From Hevea brasiliensis (taxonomy: Eukaryota; Streptophyta; Magnoliopsida; Malpighiales; Euphorbiaceae): a stretch of DNA of 64,000 nucleotides. The notes below the pieces were generated by a model. It was given only the letters and a program-made list of their open reading frames with translations. It was not told where the DNA came from and did not search any database. Below are positions 35,665 through 48,252 of the stretch, one piece after another (position 1 is the first letter of the stretch; the number at the start of each line of letters is the position of its first letter). The stretch lies in NCBI RefSeq assembly GCF_030052815.1, contig NC_079505.1, positions 65,501,899 through 65,565,898 of the forward strand. Reading direction: 5' to 3'. The position numbers and the translations under genes were made by a program.

Positions 35665-36389
35665 TAAAATGTGTACGGTTCTGGTTCAAGGTTTGCCTAG
35701 GAACTAGAACCGAACTAAAATTTCAATATGGTAGCAATTCAGTTATTTGTTATTTTAGTTTTAGTTTGGTATCATTATCGGTTCTTTGGTTTTGATTTAG
35801 TGTGTTTCGGTTCGGTTCTTGATTCTTGAAACAATTCCATACAATTATTTCTATAAAAAAGTCATAAATAAATTAACATTTAAGTCTTAAAGTGGGTTAT
35901 TAATATATAATATATCATATAATATAACTTTTAACTATTTTTAAATTATATAATCTTTAACTAAATAATTTAGTATTAAGCATATTATATAATATAGTAG
36001 TATAAGTATATCATATAATATACTTTTTAACTATTTATTAATTATGTAATCTTTAACTATAAGATATAACTATTATAGTACACTTATAATTAAGATCATA
36101 ATGTCATTCAATTTATTTATAACTAAAATTATTAAGAAAAGATAGAGAAATTAAATATAATATTAGGTTATATTTAGCCTATAATTATACATATATAGAT
36201 ATATATAATTATGTTGAAAGTATATCTAATACATATGAAAAATATATATAAATTCAGTTCTTAGTTGGACTTCGATACAGTTCTATTTTGGTTATTAATG
36301 AAGAAGCAGAACCAAACCAAAGCATCAATATAAGTTCGCCTTGGTTCATCAGTTCGGTTTTGGACCTCCGATAACCGTGCACAGCCCTA
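35665..36389. mobile_element. Degenerate hAT-like non-autonomous element
   Basis: The right end reads ccgtgcacagcccta, the inverse of a TAGGGCTGTGCACGG terminal repeat. The left end (gtgtacggttctggttc) is a decayed match. Both flanks carry repeated ggttcggt-type subterminal motifs, with an AT-rich middle. No clear 8-bp duplication remains, so the limits are approximate. Confidence 0.5.
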
Positions 36390-36704
36390 ATGTATTCATG
36401 ATCAAATTGATGCTTTTTACTATTTGGAAGTATGCATATTTACTTAGTAAAGTATACCCGACCTTTGTTGGATTGACACTGTTTATATGCCACAATGAAG
36501 AGCTTGCAGCTCCGTGTTTGTGTATGATTGTATGGATTTTTTTAACCTTTTTGTTATTTGAAGTTGAGTTGAAAAGAAAATTTATCTAGTAATGTTGTCA
36601 TATAAATCTTGTGAATTAAGTTTTTAACATAAATAGGAAGAGTTGTGGTACATTAATTACAAGCCAAATGACTCAATGTAAGTTGCTTAAGTGATGTAGA
36701 ACAA

Positions 36705-37075
36705 GCTTTGATACCAAGTTGATGTAGAACCACTAGAATGAGGGAAACAAAGGGGTGAGAAACAAATTCTCGAATATAGAAGTGAAATAAATTCTCAAAT
36801 CTTATTAATAAATAATAGTACCATAATAATCTCTCCTCTAAAATACCTAAAACACAGGTATTTATAGTATAACTAGTCCTAATACTAGGATTTGGAATCC
36901 TTAAAAACGAAAACCCTAATCAAATACTAATTAGGAATCTCAAAACAATAAAAAATTTCTGAAACTTAAGAGAACTCTACAAATATTCCTAAATAATAAT
37001 AGAATTCCTAAACAATAGAAGTCTAAACTTCCTGAATATAATTCCTAAGTTGAGCCGTCTTCCAATATTGCATCA
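36705..37075 (-). mobile_element. Copia/TRIM-like LTR with primer binding site
   Basis: On the minus strand a 356-bp LTR (37075 to 36720) runs from TGATGCAATATTGG to CTACATCA. Three bases later comes TGGTATCAAAGC (36716-36705), a Met-tRNA-type PBS. Internal sequence is then lost quickly, with no gag or pol and no second LTR. The 11-mer tgatgtagaac at the LTR edge recurs at 36692-36702 on the other side of the PBS. Confidence 0.7.
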
Positions 37076-39148
37076 TGGAGTTTGTGGTATTGAATTGAAT
37101 GCACCATGTTAAAACTGTGCATAATCTAAAATATTCTTTTGGATTGTAGTATAATGAGGTCAATTTATTGCATGACACCCTGATTCTTTATATTTTATTT
37201 TAAATTTACATTAGACCAAAAATTTGTTTTCCCTTTTTCTTGTATTTATGTTCTAGTACAAGGTATGTATATCTTTTGTTGTGCCCGAACTCCATTACTA
37301 AATTTATGGTGGTTTGCTTGATCTTATTAACTCAATTTAATAATATGGGAGCTTTGTTTTAAAGATATATTGATTTATTGATAGTCCACACTGTCAGAAT
37401 TCTAACCTGGTAAGCCAGCCACCATGAAAATTGAATGAGATGCTTTAACAAAAGTTTGGAGTAAAAGCTTTTTGAAGCTTCATCTTGTTATTCTTGATGC
37501 AATATGCTATTTATATAATTGGTTCTTTTTTGCCAAGAAATTTTTGGTTGTTATCTATTAATGATGCTATTCTTCCAAGGGCACGTGTGTCATCTGAATT
37601 CTCATTTATTTGGATTCTGCTTGGCATTCATGTGGGAGTGGAATTAGCCCCCTGTCTTGATCAAATTGCCATACCTTACCTTGACTCTAGCTTTAGCATC
37701 CTAAATTGAGGATTTACTGCCTTCACAAAAAATAAAATTTTCATTATTTGTGTTTCAACTTGTCAATTTTGCATATTTTTTTTCCTTTCTGGAACTAAGC
37801 CAATGAACTGAATTATTTTCACAAAGGGTTTTGCATTAGTCATTTGTTCATGCATATTGGGCTGCATTCTGAGTTTTGTCAATCTCCGGTCTTTGTTTGC
37901 GTAGGCAACATGAATGAGGGATACTGTGAATATCTCAATTATATTGAAATTGTATTTTAACTGCTGTTTTTGTGCACAGTGCATAATTTTTCATTTGTTA
38001 ATTTTAGAGTAAAGCATAGACAGTAAACTGATAGTAGTTTTTACTTGTCTCCAGTTTATTTTCTGGTGGTTATATTTCTAGCATACAACCACTGCTACAA
38101 AGTTAATACTTGCTTTTAAATTTTCTTCGGTCTGCCACTGTGACTTACTGGATGTGGTAATTGCTTCAGCTCAAAGTATAGTTTTAACTGCTAATTATAT
38201 AAAGATGTGCATCTTCTGCTTGTTGGGTATGGTCCTCCATGTATTTAGAATGAGAATGCTAGTTTAAACGTACCGTGTATTTCTCTATTTCTTGAATGGG
38301 CAGGAAGGATACAAGAGAATAATGAGATTGATGAGAAATTTTATATGTACAACTGTTTTATTATGACTATTGATTACGGTGAATTCTATCATAATCCACT
38401 GTTGGAGTTTTTTCATTTTACATAATGGTTTGCATTGAATAAATTCTCGAGATTGGAGAAATTTTAGAACACAACCGTAGGATGAGATGGTAGCAAATTA
38501 TTTCTTTTCCCATTGGTAATTTGAGGTGGATTGACTTATAGGAGATGCTAACCATTTTCCCTATTCCTGTTCATTTGTTGTGGCTGCAAGGAAGCAACCT
38601 ATTACATCCTATGAGTGTAATAGCACCCAATTCTGTTATCCTGTTCAGACATTGCAGGCATCATAACTCATTTTATTGTTAATAAATTTGCATTAGTTGC
38701 TCATACATTAGTCATTACTGATTTGAGATGACAGTGTCCTACATTTGAACACATGCGTCAGCTTATGAATGCAACTTCAGCAGTTTGTTTGTTCTGTTGT
38801 TTATCTCTTTCCTGCAACAAGTATTTTTAGTACTATGGCCCTGCAGTAAGAATGAATTATATTAACTAAATATGAAATGTTTGCGTTGCAATTCTCTCAA
38901 CAAAAAGAGAAGTAACTGCCATAATTTATCATATTTTGGGGATAAATATTGAACTGCTGTCATTGCTGAGATTGCTGCCAGGCATTTTTACACTGAAATT
39001 GCATTTAGAAGCCTGTCCCCCGGATCCTGAGAAACTATACTCCACTGAATCTGATAGTCTACTCAATCAGCAGATAGCATAAACAATTTTAGGAATTGCA
39101 TGCTAGATTATGTTTGATGTGGGTTTGAAATATAAACACCATTTTGTA

Positions 39149-39288
39149 GTACAGCTTGGTTTTCTGCACTCTATTGTCTGTTGCATTGTGTGTTATATCT
39201 GTACTATATTCATTTAAAGTACAGCTTGGTTTTCTGCACTCTATTGTCTGTTGCATTGTGTGTTATATCTGTACTATATTCATTTAAA
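39149..39288. repeat. Perfect 70-bp tandem duplication
   Basis: 39149-39218 and 39219-39288 are identical (gtacagcttggttttctgca...). It sits 170 bp upstream of the AP2/B3 splice acceptor. Identity implies a recent duplication or an assembly artefact. Confidence 0.93.
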
Positions 39289-39448
39289 GTGCAATGCTTT
39301 TGATTAGATAGTGAAGTGAAAATTTCAGTTAAATTTCTCATCTTGCTGATTTTTTCATATTTTTTTCATTCGTCTTTTCAAATTAACCACAAACTGTGTT
39401 GTGTTATATTAATTGCTTATGTTCTTTACTAACTTTGACTGTAACAAT

Positions 39449-39458
39449 TTTTTCTCAG
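39449..39458 (+). other. Splice acceptor just upstream of the AP2/B3 start codon
   Basis: A pyrimidine tract ending ttttttctcag lies four bases before the ATG at 39463. This strongly suggests an intron in the 5' leader (or in an N-terminal extension). Confidence 0.75.
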
Positions 39459-39462
39459 GAAC

Positions 39463-40518
39463 ATGAGCGGGAAAGATATTGTGAGCATGATTTCGAGTGG
39501 TGGAACTGTTGTGATCGAAGAAGTTTCAGATTCAAATAGCAGCACTTATCCATCACTGGCGAGCAAACATGCAAGGAATGATAACAACAGTATCTCCACT
39601 TCCAAATTCAGAGGTGTTGTAGCACATCAAAGTGGGCACTGGGGCTGTCAAATATATGCCAATCACCAACGTGTTTGGCTTGGGACCTTTAAATATGAGC
39701 AGGAAGCTGCTATGGCTTATGATAGTGCAGCACTAAAGCTTCGAAGTGGTGATTCTCGCAGAAATTTTCCATTTACTAATATCACTGTTGAAGAGGAAAA
39801 CTTTCAAAGTTCTTATAGTACTGAAGCAGTGCTCAGCATGATAAAGGACAGTACTTACCGGTCCAAGTTTGCTGATTTCTTGAGGACTCGTGCCCAAAAT
39901 TTTGAAGCTGATCTTAGCCTTAAGCTTATGAAGACACAAAGCAGTAGAAGACTAACGTGCAAGCAACTGTTTCAAAAGGAGCTTACACCAAGTGATGTTG
40001 GCAAGCTTAATAGACTTGTCATCCCCAAAAAATTTGCTACCAAGTTCTTCTCACCATTGTCAGAAGGTGTCCAAGAAAATGCTGCCGATGTTCGGCAGCT
40101 ATCTTTCTATGACAAGGCAATGAAGTTGTGGAAATTTAGATATTGTTATTGGAGGAGCAGTCAGAGTTATGTCTTCACAAGGGGTTGGAGTGGATTTGTA
40201 AAGGAAAAGCAATTAAAAGCTAATGACATCATTTGTTTTTGCTTATGTGAGTGCAGAGAAAACTCAAAAGTTACTCAAGCATACTACATGATTGATGTGA
40301 ACAATGGTGGACATGGACACAGCAGTAGCTTGTTGGAGTTGGGCAACGAAAGAGTTGACATGGGCATGGAGTTGCAGCTTCACCTTGGCCAAAGATGTGC
40401 ACAAGATTGCATGGAGGAGGAAAATGTTGAAGGAGATGATGGATTGATGGTTGCCAAGCCAAGAAGTGAGGATTCACATACAAAGAGTTTCAGACTCTTT
40501 GGTGCTGAAATCATCTGA
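39463..40518 (+). CDS. AP2/B3 domain transcription factor, RAV-like (At1g50680/At1g51120 type)
   Basis: 351 residues. The AP2/ERF domain spans about 47-104 ([20 protein letters not shown], then [23 protein letters not shown]). A linker ([20 protein letters not shown]) is typical of RAV-like proteins of the At1g51120 group. The B3 domain lies at about 168-279 ([56 protein letters not shown]). Near the C-terminus FRLFGAEI resembles the RLFGV repression motif of RAV/TEM proteins, so it probably acts as a nuclear repressor binding bipartite CAACA/CACCTG-type sites; both points come from the family. The coding region is one uninterrupted exon. The chosen ATG follows a splice acceptor by 4 nt; an in-frame N-terminal extension through an upstream exon cannot be excluded. 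The gene is intact. Confidence 0.95.
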   Translation: MSGKDIVSMISSGGTVVIEEVSDSNSSTYPSLASKHARNDNNSISTSKFRGVVAHQSGHWGCQIYANHQRVWLGTFKYEQEAAMAYDSAALKLRSGDSRRNFPFTNITVEEENFQSSYSTEAVLSMIKDSTYRSKFADFLRTRAQNFEADLSLKLMKTQSSRRLTCKQLFQKELTPSDVGKLNRLVIPKKFATKFFSPLSEGVQENAADVRQLSFYDKAMKLWKFRYCYWRSSQSYVFTRGWSGFVKEKQLKANDIICFCLCECRENSKVTQAYYMIDVNNGGHGHSSSLLELGNERVDMGMELQLHLGQRCAQDCMEEENVEGDDGLMVAKPRSEDSHTKSFRLFGAEII

Positions 40519-41979
40519 GAGGGTCTAAGACGATATTTAGTCTCTTTTTGTTAAATTTTTGGGCCAGAATTTTAATATGGCCACCTAATGATGATCTAAT
40601 CAGCAGAATTTAGGGTAAACATTATTTTTTTTTAAGTACCAAAACATCATTTTTTTTTTAAGACAATTTTTATAATTTCTGAATTATTTTTAAATAATGT
40701 TTCAAAAGTGAGGATTTTTTCTTAAAATAAAATTATTTAAAGTAAGATTTTTTATATTTTTAAATTTTGATAATTTTTATTATTTAAAAGGATTTTTTTT
40801 TTAATTATTTGAAAATGCGATGAGTTGGTGAGTTAAAAAAAATTTAAAACTTTCTATAGGAATTAGAAATATAAATGAAAATTTTTATATTTAAATCGGT
40901 TTGGATTTTCTTAATTCAAAGAGAAATTGAAATATTAAGGTTTTAGAAATTTCATTTAAAAAAATTAAATTAAATATTTATTGCACAATTAAAAGACTAT
41001 TATCTTCTTTTTTTTTTTTTAATTTGATTAGACTGATAGGACTAGCACTTTTATGCCCAGTGGGCCAATATGCTCTGGTTCTGGGCCCATACGTAAGGCT
41101 TCTTCTACACTTTAATCAAACATTAAAGTTAATTTAATTATATTCTATTTTATTTGAAAAAACAATATTTTTTAAAAAAATTTCAGGTATATAGATTAAT
41201 TTATTTTGATTAATAAAATTTCCAATAAATATTATTTTCCGGTTTTAAAAATAAAATTGTAAAAATACAATGAACATATAAAAGACATAAAAATTAATAT
41301 GTACTCTGTTCTGAGCCAAAATTTACTACTTTTTAGTAAATTTTCTTTTATTTTATTGAAAATAAAAATAGATATTGATTTAAAATTTTTTTTTCTAAAT
41401 TTTATCCTTAATTTTTTTAAATAAAATTCCTTTTTTATGAAACAAATAAATCATTATTATAATGAATATATAAAAGCCAATCCATAATACACATAATTGG
41501 TAGTTCTTGTTTTAATTAAACCATCAACTTTGGACACTTAGCAACTCTGTTTATCAAAAAATATATATAAAAAAAAAACTCAAAATGCTTAAGCAAATCT
41601 TGTTTTCTGTACGAATCAAATAAAAATACTTAACTTTGATTTTTTTTAATAAAATAAGATTAAATTATTTTTTCATTTTTGAATTATATTAAAATTAACA
41701 TATGTCTCTTAATTTTAAAAATTAATGATTCAGTTTTATATTTTGACTCTATCCTCCATTCATATTTTAAAATAGTATATTTTTATTTCAATTTGAAGGA
41801 ATCAAAATATTGGGACTAAACTACTGAGTTTTAAAGTACTGTGAACATATTTTAAGGATAAAAAATAATTTATTTTTAAAGATATTTTGATATTTTTAAA
41901 TAACTAATAAAAAAATGAAAAATTTAATGGAAGAACCGAAAAGTTAAAATATAAAGATTAAACTACTTTTAAAAATGGG

Positions 41980-42011
<32 letters not shown>

Positions 42012-44954
42012 TAAAAAAATAATTTACTCATTTTATAACTGGTTTGTTAGATTAGAGCAATCAATCATTATGGTTTTCTAATTTATTAATCACTAATAAT
42101 TATTAATAATTTAAATGAAAATATGTGCATCATCCATTTGCCCACTTACATGAGCTACCATCATTATTTTATGCATAATTTAAAATTCATCATCAATTAT
42201 GTTATTAGAGAATCAAAAACTCACTTCCTAAATCTAAATACCTCCCCCATATAGATGCATAGAATTTAATTTTCTATTAATAATATTTAATTTTTTTATT
42301 GATATATATATATATAATTAATTAATTAATTAATAAAATAATCATCAAGCTCATAATTGACATTTGAGTACGAGGTATATATTGTTAATTAATATACCTA
42401 ATTAATTGTTAATTAATGGTTCAATATTTTTATAAGCATTTTTTACATTTAATTGTTCAAAACATGTTTTATTTTCTCCTCATTTATTGTCTAATGATTT
42501 GTGATTAATTAATACCAATTTCTAAATTTTATAATTCCTTAAATTCAAATTTTTAAATGCATTAAAATTAAAAAATAAAATAAAATAATCCAATGTTGAA
42601 ATGCAATTAGTACTGTGCACCAACCCATAGTTTGAAATTGATTCGTTTTATTGAATCAAAATACAAAATTTATTACCATAAAATATAATTTTCAATTTTA
42701 TTATACTTAATATTCTCTGTCCACTTTTATTTTTTATTTTTTAAAAATTATTTTGTCCAAAATTATTTGATATTTTTAGAAAATTAATCATATTAATTAT
42801 GTTTTTTTAATTTTACCCTTATCTCTACTTAGTACTAACCATTTCTACAATTTCTTAAAACTTATCAACTCCTCTTAATTAAGTGAGATTAAGGGTAATT
42901 AAATCAAATTAAAATATATTTTATTATAATTTAAGTAATTTAATTATTTTTTTAATTATCGTATAAAAACTTTAAACAATAAATTAAAACAGGCAGAGGA
43001 AGTATATATTTAAATAAATAAATATTTTTAAAAAAAAAAATAAAAGTTAATATGCAGAGATGTTAGCAGCATGAACCCAATTATATTAATTTTTCATAAC
43101 ATCATTTCATTATTAATATTCATATTTTTCTATTGTACATAAAAATGGTAGAGAAATCAAGTAAAATATTGCACATAAAAGTTTCTATTTTAATCATAGT
43201 ATATATATATGTATGATTTTTTAAGACTAATAAAATATAAAAGGCTAAATATATGCAATAATTTGTAATTATAATTAAACATTTTAATTTTGGGTGAAAA
43301 TTCAAAAATAAAATTAATTTAAAAAATTAAATTTTATTCATTAAATTTATAATTATAATAATTAAATATTTTAATAAAATTTTATATTTTATTAATTAAG
43401 CTGATTAATTATTTTAAAAATTATGAATACATCAATCAAAAAGAATAAAATTAACAGATTACTTTTTTTTTATTATAAATTACAGCAAAAAATTAACTTT
43501 TTAGAGGTAATTGTTTTTATTATTATTATTAGGTTAAAATAAGAAATAAATTCTATTTTATTTAAAGGAATATATTGATGATTTTTTTTTTAAAAAGACA
43601 TAATGAAGTAATAAAAGGAAAAAGGAAGCAAGAGAAAGGTTAAGATTAGGGAATGCACGTGCTTGTGAGATAAGGGGGAAACATATCATGTTCTAATGTA
43701 GAAGAGATGAGCTTTTTCGTTGGCCGCATCCATTGCAAAAACTAACTTCAATAATGCTGTTTATTCCTCTTCACCACATAGATGCATAGAATATTTTTCT
43801 GGTAAGTCTCTCTTTCTCTTTCTATTTCAGTTTGATTCGGTTCGAATTAATTAATTTTTAAATATTAATAAATTTTTAAATTTAAATTTAATTTCTAAAT
43901 TATTTGATTTAATTTTAATATTAATTTAAATATAATAATTATTAATTAATAAAATTAAATAATTTATAAATATATAATTATATATAATTCATAAATTTTT
44001 TATAAAAAATTAATTTAAAAATCAATAAAGCAATTCAATTCAGTTTAATCGATTTTTTTCATTAAAATTGAACTAAACTGAAATTTTTAAAATATAAAAT
44101 TAAACTAAATTAAATTGAATTATCTTAAAAGCAGAATTGAATTACCTATGATTTCATCTCTATTTATCAGGTAATTTGTAGTTTCGGGTCTATCACCCAA
44201 ATTGATTAGGACTCTAGTTGATAGGGCCATAGTCTGTTCGGTTCAGGCTTGAAGTTTAGTTAGATTATATATGCGTAATAGGTTTGAACTGCGTAAATTT
44301 GCTCACATTAATGATATTTGCTATTTTTTGTTTAAAAAAATAAACCAGCCAAGCTATATGTATATCTATTTTTATTTTATTAAACATAATATTTAGATAA
44401 AATACTTTAAATAATAAATTATAAAAATTGGTGATCTTATTGATTTGATTTTCAATTTAATTAGATGGACTTGTCAATATCATTTTAATGAAAAATAAGA
44501 GGAAATATAGATTATGTAAAAAGCAGCAATCGAATTTTTGAGATTTTAAATTAGAAATAATAAAAATTAATTTTAAAATAAATATGATCACCAGAATAAT
44601 TTTCAAAACTTTTGTTTGAATTGTTTATTGGACTGACGGACAATAATTTCCAAAAGGGACAGTGACGTGAATGGACTGCACAGGCCAAATACAGATGGGG
44701 AGAATTGCAAATCTCACCTCCAATGTACAAATCTTATTAGCCGTTGCTTGAATTATTTAGTTCAATTAATTGAAGATAATTATTACTACTTGAAAATTTT
44801 AAACAAAAATCAATACACAAAAGAAAAATAAAATACCAAATATTGAAATTTATCCTTAATTTCAAACAACAATCACAAAACAGTAATAACAATTACATAA
44901 ACATACAAATTCAAATCTAAATTCAATCACATAGATCTTAAAATTCCTCTCTAC
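40519..44954. other. AT-rich intergenic interval
   Basis: 3' flank of the AP2/B3 gene and the tail-to-tail spacer to the CIPK gene. It has (AT)n near 41975-42005, an (AATT)n run near 42315, and a degenerate element rich in ggttcg/cgaacc-like motifs at about 43827-44170. A GC-richer island at 43620-43810 (with gcacgtgc and a donor-like ctggtaagt) could be unannotated transcribed sequence. No coding gene was recognised. Confidence 0.55.
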
Positions 44955-46271
44955 CTAAGCAATGGTTGAATTATCGGTGGGAGAAGTCCACTCTATGTCT
45001 TTGAGAGCAGGTCTCAGCTCTTTGCTGCAGAATTGGTTATACTCTAGAGTGTCACCGTTATCTTTTTTCACCTCCACCACTAAAAACGACGGTGTAACTG
45101 CGAATATTTCTGCTGCGACAGCTAATTTCCCTTTCCTTCCACTCTCTTGACCCTGCATCCTCACTTTGGTTTCGCTCTTCTTCACGCTGAATCTCCCAGC
45201 CTTGGCCACCTCTTCTAGTCTTGAAATCACGCTACTTGCTGGTCTCGTTGTCACAAATCTCAACTCCTCCTTCTCCTCCCTCTTCTTCTCTTCGAATAGA
45301 GGTGATAAATCAAATCCTTCTGATAATGATATTATGTGAAAAGCATTTAGTGTTTCAGGTTGCTTTGATTTGCCTCCGTTGTTTTGATCTTCATCACCAT
45401 TGAAGGCATCAAATTCCATTTCCTCCTTCGTTCTTATAGTTTTAGGCACTGATTTCTTGAACCATGAGGAATCCATAATCTTGGCTATGGTGATTCGAGT
45501 GCTAGGATTTGGATCGAGAAGTTTTGTGATTAATCTACGAGCTTCAGGGGAGAACCATGGTGGGCATTTGAAGTCACCTCTGTAGATCTTTCTATACATG
45601 GCCACTATATTATCATCTTGAAATGGTAAGAAACCAGCGAGAAGAACATAGAGAATAACACCACAAGACCAGAGATCTGCTTTAGCACCATCATACCCTT
45701 TCTTCCCAATAACCTCCGGTGCAACATAGGCTGGTGTGCCACACGTAGTATGCAACAAACCATCTTGCTTCAAGTGCTCAGAGAAGGCACTAAGCCCAAA
45801 ATCTGTAACTTTTAAGTTGCCATCTTCATCGAGAAGAAGATTTTCTGGCTTCAAATCACGATGATAAACTCGGCGACTGTGACAAAAATCGATGGCAGAT
45901 ATCAACTGCTGAAAATAAACTCTAGCAACGTCCTCCCTCAAGCGACCCTTAGCAATCTTAGAAAACAACTCACCTCCTCGAACAAGTTCCATAACAAAAT
46001 ATATCGTAGATTTACTCGCCATGACCTCGTACAGCTTGACGATATTGGGGTGCTTCACCATCTTCATAACAGCAATTTCCCTCTTGATTTGCTCCATCAT
46101 GCCGACCTTGATTACTTTCTCCTTGCCGACCACCTTCATCGCCACGCTCTTTCCCGTCTGCAAATTACGAGCATGGTAGACCTTAGCGAAGGTGCCATGT
46201 CCTAGCATTCGGCCGAGCTCGTATCTCCCATGAAGCAAGGTTGAGTGAGAATCTCTGCGCTTTTCTGCCAT
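44955..46271 (-). CDS. CIPK6: CBL-interacting protein kinase, CIPK6-type
   Basis: 438 residues, intronless, as in the intron-poor CIPK clade. Ser/Thr kinase domain at about 17-271: glycine loop [11 protein letters not shown] (24-34), catalytic lysine in AMK (44-46), HRDLKPEN (137-144), DFG (157-159), APE (184-186). The NAF/FISL motif [19 protein letters not shown] (308-326) binds CBL calcium sensors and relieves autoinhibition. A PPI region for PP2C phosphatases follows at about 340-365. From memory the sequence is closest to Arabidopsis CIPK6 (SIP3), which works with CBL4 on AKT2 channel delivery and in abiotic stress; the paralogue call is fairly firm. I take the ATG at 46271 (MAEKRRDS), because the four upstream in-frame codons lack an ATG. 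All catalytic residues are present and the gene looks functional. Confidence 0.95.
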   Translation of the reverse strand: MAEKRRDSHSTLLHGRYELGRMLGHGTFAKVYHARNLQTGKSVAMKVVGKEKVIKVGMMEQIKREIAVMKMVKHPNIVKLYEVMASKSTIYFVMELVRGGELFSKIAKGRLREDVARVYFQQLISAIDFCHSRRVYHRDLKPENLLLDEDGNLKVTDFGLSAFSEHLKQDGLLHTTCGTPAYVAPEVIGKKGYDGAKADLWSCGVILYVLLAGFLPFQDDNIVAMYRKIYRGDFKCPPWFSPEARRLITKLLDPNPSTRITIAKIMDSSWFKKSVPKTIRTKEEMEFDAFNGDEDQNNGGKSKQPETLNAFHIISLSEGFDLSPLFEEKKREEKEELRFVTTRPASSVISRLEEVAKAGRFSVKKSETKVRMQGQESGRKGKLAVAAEIFAVTPSFLVVEVKKDNGDTLEYNQFCSKELRPALKDIEWTSPTDNSTIA

Positions 46272-46414
46272 GAATGTACGCAAAGAGAAATCCGCTACAG
46301 AGACAATATTTTATTCAAAGAGTATATACAATACAAAGAGAATATGAGATGAAAATTCTGAGAAAAAGAATTAGAAAAGAGGAGCTTGTGCAGTCGTTTG
46401 GATTGGGAAAACGA

Positions 46415-46513
46415 TCACCCGTCTTCAACGTGTTTCCGGTGGCAATTTCTGCCGCCGATACACCGCTTAGCACGGCAACAAAGTTCACTCTTGGTCAGCA
46501 AAGCAGCTCCCAT
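46415..46513 (-). CDS. Upstream ORF in the CIPK6 leader (32 codons)
   Basis: An ATG at 46513 opens a 32-codon frame (MGAALLTKSELCCRAKRCIG...) ending at TGA 46415, about 140 bases before the main start. A second, overlapping uORF starts at 46523 (12 codons). If not spliced out they would lower or condition CIPK6 translation. Their conservation is unknown. Confidence 0.4.
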   Translation of the reverse strand: MGAALLTKSELCCRAKRCIGGRNCHRKHVEDG

Positions 46514-46620
46514 CTCTCCGCATTCCCCACGGGAGATTCGTAATTCCTACCCAGAACAGAGGACGCAGAGAAGAGTTATTAATTTTTCTATTTTTCTCTA
46601 GACTAATCACATCGCCGCTG

Positions 46621-46630
46621 CTTATATAGC
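46621..46630 (-). promoter_or_regulatory. TATA box of CIPK6
   Basis: The minus strand reads GCTATATAAG, a consensus plant TATA box, about 350 bp upstream of the start codon. This places the transcription start near 46595 and gives a leader of about 320 nt. Confidence 0.7.
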
Positions 46631-48173
46631 AGTTTCCGTAACATGATTTCACCAATCAGTAATCTGATCTAACGATTATAAAACCCGATTCAAGGTTGGC
46701 ACTTGGCATCATCCGGACGGATAGACGTCATCAATATTGTCACGCGCGAGGCTGTGTTTGGAGTTTGCGATGTTTGTTTGGTTGCCAATAATTGTGTATG
46801 GAGTGGGGTCCACATTGTGGTTGTCAATAATTATCATTCCTCTTTTTTTTTTTTTTCGTTCTTCTACTTCAACGCGGGCTTTCCCCGCGTGGATGGAATT
46901 TCCAACACAGCGTTACCGTGTGGCAGTTCGAAATTACTGTGGTGCATCCGGTGGACCCTACTGATTTGTAAATTTGCGAGCTGGGATTGGGAGTGGTAAA
47001 GTAAGTGATAAGGCAGGCAGCTAATGAAAGGTTGAAAGCTGAAAGGCTCAGATGTGATTGACCCCACCTAAAACTTCTGTTTCTGTTCTTGCAACCCAGG
47101 GGCGGAAGAGGAGGATGATGAGTTGACGAGGACTCTAAATATTTTTACAAAATTTTAAATAAAAATAATAATATTTTCTTTTCTTTTTTTTTTCAAAATT
47201 TTTGTTATTTTTAATAATTTTGATGAAGATTAATTTTTATTTTAAATAGTAAATTTTATATTAAAGTTATGTAATAATTTTTTTAGGAAAAGTGATTGAT
47301 GAAAGTATAGAATGACTCGTTTTTATAATCTAATAAAATTTAAAAACACCTAATTAGAAGGGCTGTAATTTTTTTTTTCCTGAGGATGGTGAGGTGTCTT
47401 TTATGGTAAATATTTATATTAAAAAATGTCATCAAAATTAATAAAGAATATATATAAATAATAAAATAATAAATATATAATTACACATAGTTCCAAAAAA
47501 GGAAGGACATTTAACAATATAGATAACTATTAACTCTGTCAAGTGGGACCTCAAAATGCTTAAATATTCCACACCCAACTTGTGTGTAAAATTTTCAAAT
47601 ATTATCTCCTCATTTCATATTTTATGAAAAGTTCAATTATAACACTAATTGATATTTATCTTCTAGCTCTAAATATTTGACTCTTCAACTATAGAATATA
47701 TATTTTTTTATAATTAACTTCAACTAAAATGATTTTATAATTTTAAAGACCATTTAATATTATTAAATTAAAATTTATATATCATTAATTATTAATTATT
47801 ATTAAATTAAAAATATCTTAAATTTGTTTGTATATAACTATTTATAGGTCTATTGACTTAAAAAAAATAAAATTTATTAGGATTATAAATTTTATATTAA
47901 AAAAATAAAAATATAAAAAAATAAATATAAATAATTAAATCGTAACATTAACTTAATTAATCATTTTAATGTGTAAAATAATTTAATCACTTATAATTTA
48001 ACTAACACTCCCTTAAAATTTATCAAAACCTTTTGAATTTTAGTAATTTTTTCAAATCATTTTGTTTTTGTCAAAATCTACTAAAATTTCAAAATATACA
48101 AAAATTTTATTCAAAATTAAAATTATAATAACCAAACTAAATTTTAAAAATTTTTACTAATAATTTTGATTTG

Positions 48174-48177
<4 letters not shown>

Positions 48178-48248
<71 letters not shown>
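48178..48248. repeat. Long (AT)n microsatellite, 71 bp
   Basis: About 35 uninterrupted AT units, the longest simple repeat in the window. Its length may be unreliable in the assembly. Confidence 0.95.

Positions 48249-48252
<4 letters not shown>

Larger units (their letters stand above)
30940..39448. other. Long interval without a clear gene (possible intron or intergenic)
   Basis: AT-rich, unique-looking sequence between the exon-like segment and the AP2/B3 exon. Recognised items are a degenerate hAT-like element (35665-36389), a copia/TRIM-type LTR with PBS (36705-37075), a T tract near 34840, and a 70-bp tandem duplication (39149-39288). Open frames are short and without family features. 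The absence of large retroelements contrasts with both window ends and would suit an intron or promoter region. Confidence 0.5.

Noticed and set aside
36705..36716. tRNA gene suggested by Met-tRNA-like bases (also 10395, 59769, 63837)
   Set aside because: Only 12-16 bases match and each adjoins an LTR, so these are primer binding sites.
46272..46283. Four extra N-terminal codons for CIPK6
   Set aside because: The extension would need a TTG start. The ATG at 46271 is a normal start and matches the family length.
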